A DNA stretch of 64,000 nucleotides from the NCBI RefSeq assembly GCF_009755665.1, contig NZ_CP046622.1, positions 3,968,001-4,032,000 on the forward strand, read 5' to 3'. Both the position numbers and the translations under genes were made by a program. The notes under the pieces were generated by a model. It was given only the letters and a program-made list of their open reading frames with translations, searched no databases and was not told the origin of the DNA. Source of the stretch: Variovorax paradoxus (GTDB lineage Bacteria; Pseudomonadota; Gammaproteobacteria; Burkholderiales; Burkholderiaceae_C). Below are positions 51,539 through 60,121 of the stretch, in pieces (the stretch's first letter is position 1; every line of letters starts with the position of its first letter).

Positions 51539-51970
51539 TCAGAGCTTTCCGCTGTCGCCGGGGTTATGCACGATCTGGATCAGCACATCGGGCGTGTAAT
51601 TCCGGGTGCGCGAAATCTCGGCGATTTCTCCGCCTGCGGTGCCGGCGAAGACGAGCACGCCCTGCCCCTTATAGGCAAGGTAGTGGCGCCACCGGTCGGT
51701 GCCGTTGTAGGTGGGGATCCAGGCCTTCCCGGTGTTCCGCACGGTCTCCGCGTTGGGTTTGCCCGCGATCTTGATGACTTCGGCGTAGCTCATGCTGGGC
51801 CGCAGTTGCGCGAAGGCCGTGCCGGCCACCGGCTGGCCGACCACAGTGCGCTCCTCGTCTTCTTCCGCCGCGACCAGCGCGCGCCGGCTGGGCTCGTACA
51901 AAGGCGCGGACCGGCAGGCGGCAAGTGCGATGCACGCCAGCAAGATGGCGCAGGTCGATCGAATCCTCAT
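51539..51970 (-). CDS. lipoprotein with BamE-like fold, hypothetical
   Basis: A 143-residue lipoprotein: signal sequence CAILLACIALAACRS with lipobox LAAC, lipidated Cys near residue 19. The mature part has a segment FAQLRPSMSYAEVIKIAGKPNAE, which looks like the first helix of the BamE/SmpA fold (GMSxxEVxxLLGxP), followed by strands (RWRHYLAYKGQGVLVFAG). Function unknown, but an outer-membrane-associated role is plausible. GGAGGAAA ribosome site before the ATG. Converges with the helicase gene at a shared terminator. Confidence 0.75.
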   Translation of the reverse strand: MRIRSTCAILLACIALAACRSAPLYEPSRRALVAAEEDEERTVVGQPVAGTAFAQLRPSMSYAEVIKIAGKPNAETVRNTGKAWIPTYNGTDRWRHYLAYKGQGVLVFAGTAGGEIAEISRTRNYTPDVLIQIVHNPGDSGKL

Positions 51971-52171
51971 GTTTATTTCCTCCCGTTCGGAATTGATGCA
52001 GCGTCGAATTGTCGTTTTACAAGTGCGGACACAAACGTTGCAGAAACGCAAATTCCGCACATTTCTCGCGCTTTTTGTCAGCTGCGCAACAAAGCGGTAT
52101 GGATCGTCTTTTCCCATTAGTACCAAAGGCGTCGCGCCGCGCGTCACGCGGTCCCGACACAATCCGAAGCC

Positions 52172-53185
52172 ATGCAGTACATACCGCCCAACTACGCCAC
52201 CCTCTTCGTTGCGACTTGCAATCTGCTGAATCTCGCGAATCCGCACCGCGTGTATTACGAGAACCAGGACGGCTACGACGAGCGCGAATACGAACGCAAG
52301 ATCGGCTGGACCGGCGAGCGCTTTCACGCGCTGAATGCCGATGTGCTGGCTGTGCAGGAAGTCTGGGACGAGAGCGCGCTGAAGGCCGCCATTGCGCGCA
52401 GCGGCCTGCGCTATGACTTCGTTTCGGTACCCGGCGCCGAGAACACGCCGCCGCACAACGGCGCACAAGGCACGCCGCGGGTCGGCATTGCCACGCGCCT
52501 GCAGGTGGACCATGCGCAGTCGTTCGTCGACTTTCCGGCCGGCTTCGGCGTCGATGTGCCCGGCCTGGGCCCGCACACTCGCTTCGAGCGCCCGCCGTTT
52601 CTGGTCACGCTGCGAATGAAGCACGGGCAGCAGGTGCACGTGCTGACGGCGCACCTCAAATCCAAGCGCCCGAAATTTTTGCAGGACGCACAAGGCAACC
52701 ACCTAGAAGACCGGGAGGACCGCAAGGTGGGTGCCATGGCTTCGCTGCGCTCGCTCGTCATGCGTGGCGTCGAAGCGGCCGCCCTGCGCTGCATCGTGAT
52801 CGACCTGCTGCAGGGCACGGACACGCCGCTGGTGGTGATGGGCGACTTCAACGACGAGCCGCACAGCGTGACCACGCAGCTGGTGGCCGCCACTTCCGAT
52901 GTGGCCTACGACAAGGCCGCGCGCGACGTGGCGCTCTTCAACGCCTACGAGATGCAGGGCGAGTCGGCGCTCAAGAAAGACGTGGCCTATTCGCACATCC
53001 ACCAGGGCTTTCCGGCGGTGCTCGACCAGATCTTCGTGAGCGAGGAGTTCGTTGCGGCCAGCCGGCGCAGCCTGGGCGACGTGCGCCGGGTCGATTATTT
53101 CAACGACCACCTGCACGAAGGGCGCGACCGCTCACGCTCGGACCACGGCTTTGTGCGTGCACTGCTGAGACTGCGCACCGACTGA
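52172..53185 (+). CDS. endonuclease/exonuclease/phosphatase-family hydrolase
   Basis: A 337-residue EEP-fold metal-dependent phosphoesterase. Catalytic blocks are ATCNLLNL (N-terminal Asn), DVLAVQEVWDE with the metal-binding Glu, TAHLKSKRP, VVMGDFNDEP with the D-x-N pair and SDHGFVRALL with the final His. No signal peptide. The substrate could be nucleic acid, a phospholipid or an inositol phosphate; the sequence does not decide. It contains a conserved EDREDRKVGAMASLR insert. Ribosome site is weak. AT-richer promoter region upstream (51971-52171), divergent from the lipoprotein gene. Confidence 0.83.
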   Translation: MQYIPPNYATLFVATCNLLNLANPHRVYYENQDGYDEREYERKIGWTGERFHALNADVLAVQEVWDESALKAAIARSGLRYDFVSVPGAENTPPHNGAQGTPRVGIATRLQVDHAQSFVDFPAGFGVDVPGLGPHTRFERPPFLVTLRMKHGQQVHVLTAHLKSKRPKFLQDAQGNHLEDREDRKVGAMASLRSLVMRGVEAAALRCIVIDLLQGTDTPLVVMGDFNDEPHSVTTQLVAATSDVAYDKAARDVALFNAYEMQGESALKKDVAYSHIHQGFPAVLDQIFVSEEFVAASRRSLGDVRRVDYFNDHLHEGRDRSRSDHGFVRALLRLRTD

Positions 53186-53209
53186 ATCTCGGCCGAAACG
53201 AAGCTCGGA

Positions 53210-54406
53210 TCAGAGCTTCGAAACCCGCACCATCGCGTCCGGACGCTTGTGCAGGTCGGGCAGCAGCTCGAGGCCGAGCCCCGGCTTGTCGTTCAGGCTG
53301 ATCATTCCGTTCTCGACCTTCGGCAGTTCGGTGACGAGCTCCTTGTACCAGCCGGTGAAGAAGGCTCGCACGCTCTCCTGGATGAGTGCGTTGGGCGCAT
53401 GCAGGCTCAGGTGCGTCGATGCGGCCCAGACCACAGGGCCGGTGCAGTCGTGCGGCGCCACCGGCAATTGCCATGCGTCCGCCATGGCGGCGATCTTGCG
53501 TGCTTCGGTGAGGCCGCCGCACCAGCTCAGGTCGAGCATGGCCACGCCGGCCACGCCGGTCTGCAGGTAGTCCTTGAAGCCCCATTTGTAGCTCAGCGTT
53601 TCGCTTGCGCAGATAAGCGCATCGCAGTCCTTCGCGTACTGCTTGAGCAGGTCGAGGCTGTCCATGCGGATGGCGTCTTCGTGCCAGAAGGTGTCGAACT
53701 CCTTCAGCGCGCGGGCGATCTTTTGCGCCATCGGCAGGCGCCACAGGCTGTGGAACTCGACCATGATGTCCATCTTGCTGCCCACCGCCTTGCGAATCTT
53801 CCGAAACGGCTCCAGCGCGGTGTCGAGATCGGCATTGCTGATGTACTGGCCGTGGCTCTTTTCCGCAGCCGGGTCGAAGGGCCAGATCTTCATGGCCGTG
53901 ATGCCCTCGGACAGCAGCGATTCGGCCAGTTCGTCGGCGTGGTGCAGAAAGCCCTGCAAGTCTTCGTAGGGTCCGTTGTTGTTGGCCAGGCCCCAGTTGG
54001 AGCTGGTCTGGTTGGTGGCGCTGCGAATGTACTGGTAGCCGGCGCAGGTGTTGTAGATGCGGATCGCATCGCGGCTCTTGCCGCCCAGGGCCGTGTGCAC
54101 CGGCATGTTGGCCGCCTTGCCGAACAAGTCCCAAAGCGCAATATCGACGGCAGAGTTGCCTCTCGTTTCCACGCCCGACCCGCGCCAGCCCAGGTAGCCG
54201 GTGATGTCGCGGTTGCGTGCCTCGATCTGCAGCGGATCGGTGCCAAGCAGCTTGAGCGCCGCCCATTCATGCAGATAGGCTTCGACCGCCTCGGCGCCCA
54301 TGAAGGTTTCGCCAAGGCCGACCAGGCCTTCGTCGGTGTGCAGCCGCACCCACGCGATGTTGGGAAACTCACCCAGGCGGATGGTTTCGACTTCGGTGAT
54401 CTTCAA
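53210..54406 (-). CDS. enolase-superfamily acid-sugar dehydratase (mandelate racemase-like)
   Basis: A 398-residue enolase-superfamily enzyme. Capping domain MKITEVETIRLGEFPNIAWVRLHTDEG, then the barrel with a Lys-containing strand (GITAMKIWPFD), three metal-ligand acids in MVEFHSLWRLP, WHEDAIRMDS and CASETLSYKWG, and the His of the catalytic pair in PHDCTGPVVW. Likely dehydrates an aldonate to a 2-keto-3-deoxy sugar acid. Start is TTG (54406) with GGAG seven bases upstream. It follows dctP but is separated from it by a strong intrinsic terminator. Substrate not proven; it does not match DgoD closely. Confidence 0.82.
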   Translation of the reverse strand: MKITEVETIRLGEFPNIAWVRLHTDEGLVGLGETFMGAEAVEAYLHEWAALKLLGTDPLQIEARNRDITGYLGWRGSGVETRGNSAVDIALWDLFGKAANMPVHTALGGKSRDAIRIYNTCAGYQYIRSATNQTSSNWGLANNNGPYEDLQGFLHHADELAESLLSEGITAMKIWPFDPAAEKSHGQYISNADLDTALEPFRKIRKAVGSKMDIMVEFHSLWRLPMAQKIARALKEFDTFWHEDAIRMDSLDLLKQYAKDCDALICASETLSYKWGFKDYLQTGVAGVAMLDLSWCGGLTEARKIAAMADAWQLPVAPHDCTGPVVWAASTHLSLHAPNALIQESVRAFFTGWYKELVTELPKVENGMISLNDKPGLGLELLPDLHKRPDAMVRVSKL

Positions 54407-54419
54407 TTTGAAACTCCAT

Positions 54420-54454
54420 AAAAAAGGGCCGCGGCAGCTTGCGCTGCGCGGCCC
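54420..54454 (-). terminator. intrinsic terminator between dctP and the enolase-family gene
   Basis: On the minus strand a 12-pair GC stem with one bulged base (GGGCCGCGCAGC pairing across GCAA) is followed at once by six Ts. It ends only a few bases before the GGAG of the next gene (start 54406). The terminator would stop most transcription of the TRAP operon before the dehydratase, or allow controlled read-through. Confidence 0.85.
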
Positions 54455-54475
54455 CGAAACCAGGTCAGGAATCGA

Positions 54476-55486
54476 TCAGCCGCCGCGCGCCTTCTTCAGT
54501 GCGTCGGTCACCACGCCCACGGCTTCAGCGCCGATGTTGGGCACGTTCTTGTCGTACACGGGCTTCACCTTTTCGAGCATGCGCTTCTGCTCGGCCGGCG
54601 ACACGTCATTGACGGTCATGGTCTTGCGCAGGTTGGCGAGCGACTTCTCGTTGAGCGCACGGTTGGCCTCGCGCTGGACCTTCTGGCCTTCCTTCGCGGC
54701 TTCGCGCAGCACGGCCTGCTCTTGCGGGTTGAGCTGGTCCCACAGCTTCTTGCTGTACAGAATGAGGAATGGCGTATAGGCGTGGCGCGTCACGCTCAGG
54801 TACTTCTGCACTTCGCTGAACTTCGAGGTCTCGATGGTCACGAAGGGGTTTTCCTGGCCGTCGATGGTGCGGGTCTCGAGCGCGGTGAACACTTCGCCGA
54901 AGGCCATGGGCACGGCGTTGGCGCCGAGCGTCTTGAACGAGTCCAGGAAGATGTTGTTCTGCATCACGCGCAGCTTCACGCCTTCGAAGTCCTCGGCCTT
55001 GGCCACCGGCTTCTTGCTGTTGGTGAGGTTGCGGAAGCCGTTCTCCCAATAGGCCAGGTTCACCAGGCCGGCGGCTTCGAGCTTCTTGTTGAAGTATTCG
55101 CCGGCAGGGCCGTCGAGCACCGCATCGGCTTCTTTCTCGTTCGCAAACAGGAACGGCAAGTCGAACGCGCCGAGTTCCTTCACGATGCCCACCAGCGGGG
55201 AGCTGGAGGTGCACACCATCTCCTGCGTGCCTGCGCGAAGCGCCTGCGTGGCCGGCAGGTCGCCGCCCGCGGCGCCACCCCAGAAGGCGACGATCTTCAT
55301 CTTGCCGCCGGTCTTGGCGGCCAGCACCTCTTGCATCTTCTTCACGCCCACGCCCACGGGGTGGTCTTCGTTCACGCCATTGGTGAACTTGATGGTGCGC
55401 TCGGCGAATTGCGCAATGGCACCGGTCGATGCCAGCAGGCCGCCGGCCACGAGGGCGGCGGTCATCAGGGTTCTGCGGAACAACAT
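54476..55486 (-). CDS. dctP: TRAP transporter, DctP-type periplasmic receptor
   Basis: A 336-residue DctP-family solute receptor. Signal peptide LMTAALVAGGLLASTGAIAQ is followed by the receptor fold: TIKFTNGVNEDHPVGVGVKKMQEVL, GELGAFDLPFLF-type block present as VKELGAFDLPFLFANEKEAD, and GVKLRVMQNNIFLDSFKTLGANAVPMAFGEVFTAL in parts, which carries the Arg that clamps the ligand carboxylate. In this locus it probably binds a sugar acid. ATG at 55486. Last gene of the regulator-dctQ-dctM-dctP unit. Confidence 0.93.
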   Translation of the reverse strand: MLFRRTLMTAALVAGGLLASTGAIAQFAERTIKFTNGVNEDHPVGVGVKKMQEVLAAKTGGKMKIVAFWGGAAGGDLPATQALRAGTQEMVCTSSSPLVGIVKELGAFDLPFLFANEKEADAVLDGPAGEYFNKKLEAAGLVNLAYWENGFRNLTNSKKPVAKAEDFEGVKLRVMQNNIFLDSFKTLGANAVPMAFGEVFTALETRTIDGQENPFVTIETSKFSEVQKYLSVTRHAYTPFLILYSKKLWDQLNPQEQAVLREAAKEGQKVQREANRALNEKSLANLRKTMTVNDVSPAEQKRMLEKVKPVYDKNVPNIGAEAVGVVTDALKKARGG

Positions 55487-55533
55487 GCTTTGTCTCCTTC
55501 GATTGAGGTTGAATGAACTGACGAAAAAATTGA

Positions 55534-56835
55534 CTAGCGACCCATCCACAATTGGAGCGGAACGGTCACGATCTGGGGAAAGAACACCAGCGCGAACAAC
55601 ACGACCAGATGCGCGATGAAGAAAGGCATCACGCCCTTGAAGGCATCGTCCATCGAGATGCGCGCCACGCCGCTCACCACATTGAGCACCGTGCCCACCG
55701 GCGGCGTAATGAGGCCGATGGCGTTGTTCATGATGAACAGCACGCCGAAGTACACCGGGTCGATCCCGGCCTTGAGCACCACCGGCATCAGCACGGGCGT
55801 GAGGATCAGCACCGTGGGAGTGAAGTCGAGCGCGGTGCCCACGATGACGATGAGCACCATCATCACGAACATCAGCAGGATCTTGTTGTCCAGGAACGGC
55901 TCGAGCAGCGCCACCACCTCACCGGGAATGTTGGCTACGGTAATGAGCCAGGCGCTCACCATGGCGGCCGCCACGAGGAACATCACCACGGCGGTCGTCT
56001 TGCCCGCGGCCAGCGTGAGGCGGTACAGGTCCTTGAACTTCAGTTCGCCGTACACGAAGAGGCCCACGATCAGCGAGTAGACCGCCGCCACCACGGCGGC
56101 TTCGGTCGGCGTGAAGATGCCGAACTTCATGCCGCCGATGATGATGACGGGCAGCGCCAGTGCAAGGCTTCCCTGCGCCGTGACCTTGAGCCGCTCACCC
56201 CAGCCCACGCGCGGCGCGGACTTCACGTTTTCCTTCTTGGCGACGATCCACCAGGCAACGCCGACCGCCAGACCCATCAGGATGCCAGGCACGATGCCGG
56301 CCAGGAACAGCTTGGTGATCGACACGTTGCCGGCCACGCCAAACACGATGAGACCGATCGACGGCGGAATGACCGGCGCAATGATGCCGCCCGCGGCAAT
56401 CAGGCCGGCCGAGCGGTTCAGCTGGTAGCCGGCCGCCTTCATCATCGGAATCAGCAGCGCGGCGAGTGCGGCCGTATCGGCAACGGCCGAACCCGACAGC
56501 GACGCCATGATGATGGCCGCCAGCACTGCCACGTAACCCATGCCGCCCCGGTAGTGACCGACCCACGCCATCGCCAGGTTGACGATGCGCCGGCTCAGCC
56601 CGCCGGCATTCATGAACTCCCCGGCCAAAAGGAAGAAAGGTACGGCGAGCAGCGGAAAGTTGTCTGCGCCGTCGACGAAGCGCTGCGCAATGATCTGGCT
56701 GTCGAATGCCGGCAAGCCGCCGGTTGCGGCCAGCCAGCCCATCAGCGAGACGCCGCACACCAGCAGCGAATACGAAATTGGAATGCCCAGCGCCATGGCA
56801 CCAAGCAGCGACACGATGAAGATGGTGACTGTCAT
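55534..56835 (-). CDS. dctM: TRAP transporter large membrane subunit DctM
   Basis: A 433-residue transporter subunit with about 12 helices that moves the solute with sodium. Conserved segments are the ADNFPLLAVPFFLLAGEFMNAGG loop, SLSGSAVADTAALAALLIPMMK and the APVIPPSIGLIVFGVAG region, and PTEAAVVAAVYSLIVGLFVYGEL in parts. Start at 56835 overlaps the dctQ stop by four bases. 47 bp separate it from dctP. Confidence 0.95.
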   Translation of the reverse strand: MTVTIFIVSLLGAMALGIPISYSLLVCGVSLMGWLAATGGLPAFDSQIIAQRFVDGADNFPLLAVPFFLLAGEFMNAGGLSRRIVNLAMAWVGHYRGGMGYVAVLAAIIMASLSGSAVADTAALAALLIPMMKAAGYQLNRSAGLIAAGGIIAPVIPPSIGLIVFGVAGNVSITKLFLAGIVPGILMGLAVGVAWWIVAKKENVKSAPRVGWGERLKVTAQGSLALALPVIIIGGMKFGIFTPTEAAVVAAVYSLIVGLFVYGELKFKDLYRLTLAAGKTTAVVMFLVAAAMVSAWLITVANIPGEVVALLEPFLDNKILLMFVMMVLIVIVGTALDFTPTVLILTPVLMPVVLKAGIDPVYFGVLFIMNNAIGLITPPVGTVLNVVSGVARISMDDAFKGVMPFFIAHLVVLFALVFFPQIVTVPLQLWMGR

Positions 56836-57377
56836 TGCGCCACCTTGCCGTGTGCGGACACTTCGAGCACTTGCTCTTCGGATTCCATGACCTGGATCAG
56901 CTCTTGCTCCGGGACTCTCCCGCGGAACAGCCGCCACAGCTTTTCGATATTGAAGATGCCCATGACGACGGCAACCACGTAGCCGATGCCGTAGATCCAG
57001 ATCATCGAGATGCCGACCACCGGCGATATGTTGGTGACCTGCAGCTCATGCATCTCGTAAGTACCCATCAGGAACAGCACGTTGCAGAACAGCATGAGCG
57101 ACTGGCTCATGAAAAAGCAGAACTTCTTGCCACCGAGCGGCAGCCGCTTGATGAGTGTGTCGACACCCAGGTGCGCGCCTTCGCGCATTGCCACCATGGC
57201 ACCGATGTAGGTGAGCCAGATGAAGCAGTAGCGCGACATTTCGTCGGACACGGAAATGCCCGAATTGAAGCCATAGCGAAGCACCACGTTGCCGAACACC
57301 ATGAGGACCATGGCCACCATGCACACCACTACAAGGAATTCCAGCACGCGGAAAAACCCGTCGATCACTCTATTCAT
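56832..57377 (-). CDS. dctQ: TRAP transporter small membrane subunit DctQ
   Basis: A 181-residue four-helix DctQ-type subunit (FFRVLEFLVVVCMVAMVLMVFGNVVLRYGF ... SDEMSRYCFIWLTYIGAMVAMREGAHLGVD). The segments E-x-S-R-Y-x-F-I-W and R-x-x-x-H-x-x-x-D are the family marks. CAGGAGAT stands before the ATG. It begins 47 bp after the FadR-type regulator on the same strand, so the regulator may be part of the transcript. Confidence 0.92.
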   Translation of the reverse strand: MNRVIDGFFRVLEFLVVVCMVAMVLMVFGNVVLRYGFNSGISVSDEMSRYCFIWLTYIGAMVAMREGAHLGVDTLIKRLPLGGKKFCFFMSQSLMLFCNVLFLMGTYEMHELQVTNISPVVGISMIWIYGIGYVVAVVMGIFNIEKLWRLFRGRVPEQELIQVMESEEQVLEVSAHGKVAQ

Positions 57378-57424
57378 AAACCATCTCCTGTCGCTTTTGC
57401 TGTTGTTATGAAATCTGCCGCGCG

Positions 57425-58174
57425 TCAAAGCGGAAACGCCTTGAGCCTGGTGGCCGGGCGGCTGATGCGCGGAAGCTTCTTGCGCGAGGCGAGCACCTGC
57501 TCGATGTCGTGGCGCGCACCGTCGATCAGCACCAGCACGGCTTTTTCGGCACGTACGGAATCTCGCGCAATCACGGCGTCGAGCACCGCGCGATGCAGCG
57601 GCAGCGAACTGGCGGGGCCGTTCTTGCGACTGGTCGATATTTCGAAGCTTGTGCGCAGCAGCGCACCCAGCGCGCGGCTCATCTGCACCAGCATGCGGTT
57701 GTGGCTGGAACGGATGAGCCCCTGATGAAAACGCAGGTCGGGGGTGATGTAGTCGCCGCCGAACTCGATGGCGCGCTTCATGCCCGCATAGGCGTCTTCC
57801 ATGTCGGCAATGTCTTTAACCGTGGCGCGCATGGCGGCCAGCCCCACGGCGGCAGGCTCGACCACGCGGCGCAGGTCCTGCAGGTCGCGCAGGAACTCGG
57901 CCGACAGGCCCGCCTCGGTCTGCCAGACGATCACGTCGGCATCGAACCAGTTCCACTGGTCCGCGGGCTGCACGCGCGTGCCCACCTTGGGCCCGCTGGT
58001 GACCAGGCCCTTTGCAATCAGCGACTTGATCGACTCGCGAATCACGGTGCGGCTGACGCCGAGCTCCTCGCACAAAAGCGGTTCCGGCGGGATCGACGCG
58101 CCAGGCGCATAGCGGCCGGCGACGATGTCGCTTCCGATGCGGTCGACGGTATTGCCGTGAACGTTCTTGATCAT
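57425..58174 (-). CDS. FadR/GntR-family regulator of the sugar-acid locus (DgoR-like)
   Basis: A 249-residue FCD-type GntR regulator. Winged helix: IPPEPLLCEELGVSRTVIRESIKSLIAKGLVTS; ligand domain with DLRRVVEPAAVGLAAMRAT and metal-site histidines in LRFHQGLIRSSHN and LPLHRAVLDA. The pattern resembles DgoR/UxuR-type repressors of aldonate and hexuronate genes. It is divergent from the IlvD-type dehydratase, and a ten-base palindrome ATCATATGAT (58301-58310) lies between the two. It most likely represses both arms of the locus and is released by an acid-sugar derivative. Confidence 0.88.
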   Translation of the reverse strand: MIKNVHGNTVDRIGSDIVAGRYAPGASIPPEPLLCEELGVSRTVIRESIKSLIAKGLVTSGPKVGTRVQPADQWNWFDADVIVWQTEAGLSAEFLRDLQDLRRVVEPAAVGLAAMRATVKDIADMEDAYAGMKRAIEFGGDYITPDLRFHQGLIRSSHNRMLVQMSRALGALLRTSFEISTSRKNGPASSLPLHRAVLDAVIARDSVRAEKAVLVLIDGARHDIEQVLASRKKLPRISRPATRLKAFPL

Positions 58175-58300
58175 GCGTGCCTGTTGATTGTTTTGTCTGC
58201 TGTTGTTGTGCTTCTTGGCTCTCGCTTTTTGTCGGTTCAGCAGCCTGCGACGCCGCTAGCCACTCGAAAACCCTGAACGCCGTGACAGCGCCTCACGCTT

Positions 58301-58310
58301 ATCATATGAT
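58301..58310. promoter_or_regulatory. ATCATATGAT palindrome, candidate operator of the sugar-acid regulator
   Basis: A perfect ten-base palindrome in the 206-bp gap between the regulator and the dehydratase, about 70 bp before the dehydratase ATG. Its surroundings (TT before, GATTGAAAA after) are AT-rich against a GC-rich background. GntR/FadR regulators of related loci bind AT-rich dyads with a central TA or AT step. The link is inferred from position. Confidence 0.5.
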
Positions 58311-58380
58311 GATTGAAAACGCATTTCGGCAGGAAAAACCCTGACCTGCCGGCACACTTCCAGTTACCCGGAGACAAGCG

Positions 58381-60120
58381 ATGACCACCCCGCCGAAGAA
58401 GAAAAATCCCGAAGATCTGCGCAGCCAGCAATGGTTCGGCCGCAATGACCGCGACGGCTTCATCTATCGAAGCTGGATGAAGGGCAAGGGCGTGCCGCAC
58501 GACCAGTTCGACGGGCGTCCGGTCATCGGCATTTGCAACACCTTCAGCGAACTCACGCCCTGCAATTCGCACTTCCGCACGCTCGCCGAGCAGGTGAAGA
58601 TCGGTGTGTACGAAGCGGGCGGCTTCCCGGTCGAGTTTCCGGTCATGTCGCTCGGCGAAACGCTGCTGCGGCCCACAGCCATGCTGTACCGCAACCTTGC
58701 GAGCATGGACGTGGAAGAAAGCATTCGCGGCAACCCGCTCGACGGCGTGGTGCTGCTCATGGGCTGCGACAAGACCACGCCCGCGCTCATGATGGGTGCG
58801 GCCAGCGTCGACCTGCCGACCATCGGCGTCTCGGGCGGCCCGATGCTCTCCGGCAAATGGCGCGGCCAGGAGCTGGGCTCGGGCACCGGCGTGTGGCAGA
58901 TGAGCGAACAGGTGCGCGCCGGCACGCTCAAGCTCAAAGACTTCTTCGAGGCCGAGAGCTGCATGCACCGCAGCCACGGCCACTGCATGACCATGGGCAC
59001 CGCAAGCACCATGGCCTGCATGGTCGAGTCGCTCGGCATCGGCCTGCCGGGCAATGCGGCGTATCCGGCCGTCGACGGCCGCCGCAACGTGCTGGCACGC
59101 ATGGCCGGCCGCCGCATCGTCGACATGGTCCATGAAGACCTCAACATGTCCAAGATCCTCACGCGCCAGGCCATCGAGAACGCCATCAAGGTCAATGCGG
59201 CCATCGGCGGCTCGACCAACCTGGTGATTCACCTCCTGGCCATTGCCGGCCGCATCGGCGTGGACCTTTCGCTCGACGACTTCGACCGGCTGGCCTCCGA
59301 GCTGCCCTGCCTGGTCGACCTGCAGCCTTCGGGCCGCTTCCTCATGGAAGATTTCTGCTACGCGGGCGGCCTGCCGGTGGTCATCAAGGAAATTGCGGAA
59401 CACCTGCACAAGGACGCCATCACCGCCAACGGCCAGACGCTGTGGGACAACGTGAAGGACGCCGAAAACTACAACCCGCAGGTGATCCGTCCGCTGGCCG
59501 AACCCTTCAAGGACAAGGCCGGCATCTGCGTGCTGCGCGGCAACCTCGCGCCCAACGGCGCCATCATCAAGCCGAGCGCTGCCACGCCCGAGCTGCTGGT
59601 GCACAAGGGCCGCGCCGTGGTGTTCGAAAACGCGGACGACCTGCACAAGCGTATCGACGACGAGAACCTGGACATCGACGAGCACTGCGTCATGGTGCTG
59701 AAGAACTGCGGCCCGCGCGGCTACCCCGGCATGGCCGAGTCGGGCAACATGCCGCTGCCGCCCAAGGTGCTGCGCAAGGGCATTACCGACATGGTGCGCA
59801 TCAGCGATGCGCGCATGAGCGGCACAGCCTACGGCACGGTGGTGCTGCACACGTCGCCTGAGGCCGCGGCGGGCGGCCCGCTCGCGCTGGTGCAGGACGG
59901 CGACATCGTCGAGCTCGACGTGCCCAACCGGAAGCTGCACCTGCATGTGAGCGACGAAGAACTGGCCAAGCGGCTCGAAAGATGGGTCGCGCCCAAGGCG
60001 CCGCTCGATTCGGGCTACTGGAAGCTCTATGTCGACACGGTGCTGCAGGCCGACCAGGGGGCCGACCTGGCGTTCCTGCGCGGCCGCCGCGGAGGCTTTG
60101 TGCCGCGCGACAATCACTAG
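58381..60120 (+). CDS. IlvD/Edd-family sugar-acid dehydratase (arabinonate/galactonate-type)
   Basis: A 579-residue iron-sulfur dehydratase of the IlvD/EDD family, in the L-arabinonate/D-galactonate dehydratase branch. It forms a 2-keto-3-deoxy acid from an aldonate. Cluster cysteines are in FSELTPCNSHF, LLMGCDKTTPA and MHRSHGHCMTMGTAS, and the C-terminal VRISDARMSGTAYGTVVLH is diagnostic. GGAG ribosome site. One base separates its stop from the kinase start. The kinase and aldolase that follow favour a product of KDGal type; arabinonate would need a different downstream route. Confidence 0.9.
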   Translation: MTTPPKKKNPEDLRSQQWFGRNDRDGFIYRSWMKGKGVPHDQFDGRPVIGICNTFSELTPCNSHFRTLAEQVKIGVYEAGGFPVEFPVMSLGETLLRPTAMLYRNLASMDVEESIRGNPLDGVVLLMGCDKTTPALMMGAASVDLPTIGVSGGPMLSGKWRGQELGSGTGVWQMSEQVRAGTLKLKDFFEAESCMHRSHGHCMTMGTASTMACMVESLGIGLPGNAAYPAVDGRRNVLARMAGRRIVDMVHEDLNMSKILTRQAIENAIKVNAAIGGSTNLVIHLLAIAGRIGVDLSLDDFDRLASELPCLVDLQPSGRFLMEDFCYAGGLPVVIKEIAEHLHKDAITANGQTLWDNVKDAENYNPQVIRPLAEPFKDKAGICVLRGNLAPNGAIIKPSAATPELLVHKGRAVVFENADDLHKRIDDENLDIDEHCVMVLKNCGPRGYPGMAESGNMPLPPKVLRKGITDMVRISDARMSGTAYGTVVLHTSPEAAAGGPLALVQDGDIVELDVPNRKLHLHVSDEELAKRLERWVAPKAPLDSGYWKLYVDTVLQADQGADLAFLRGRRGGFVPRDNH

Positions 60121-60121
60121 G

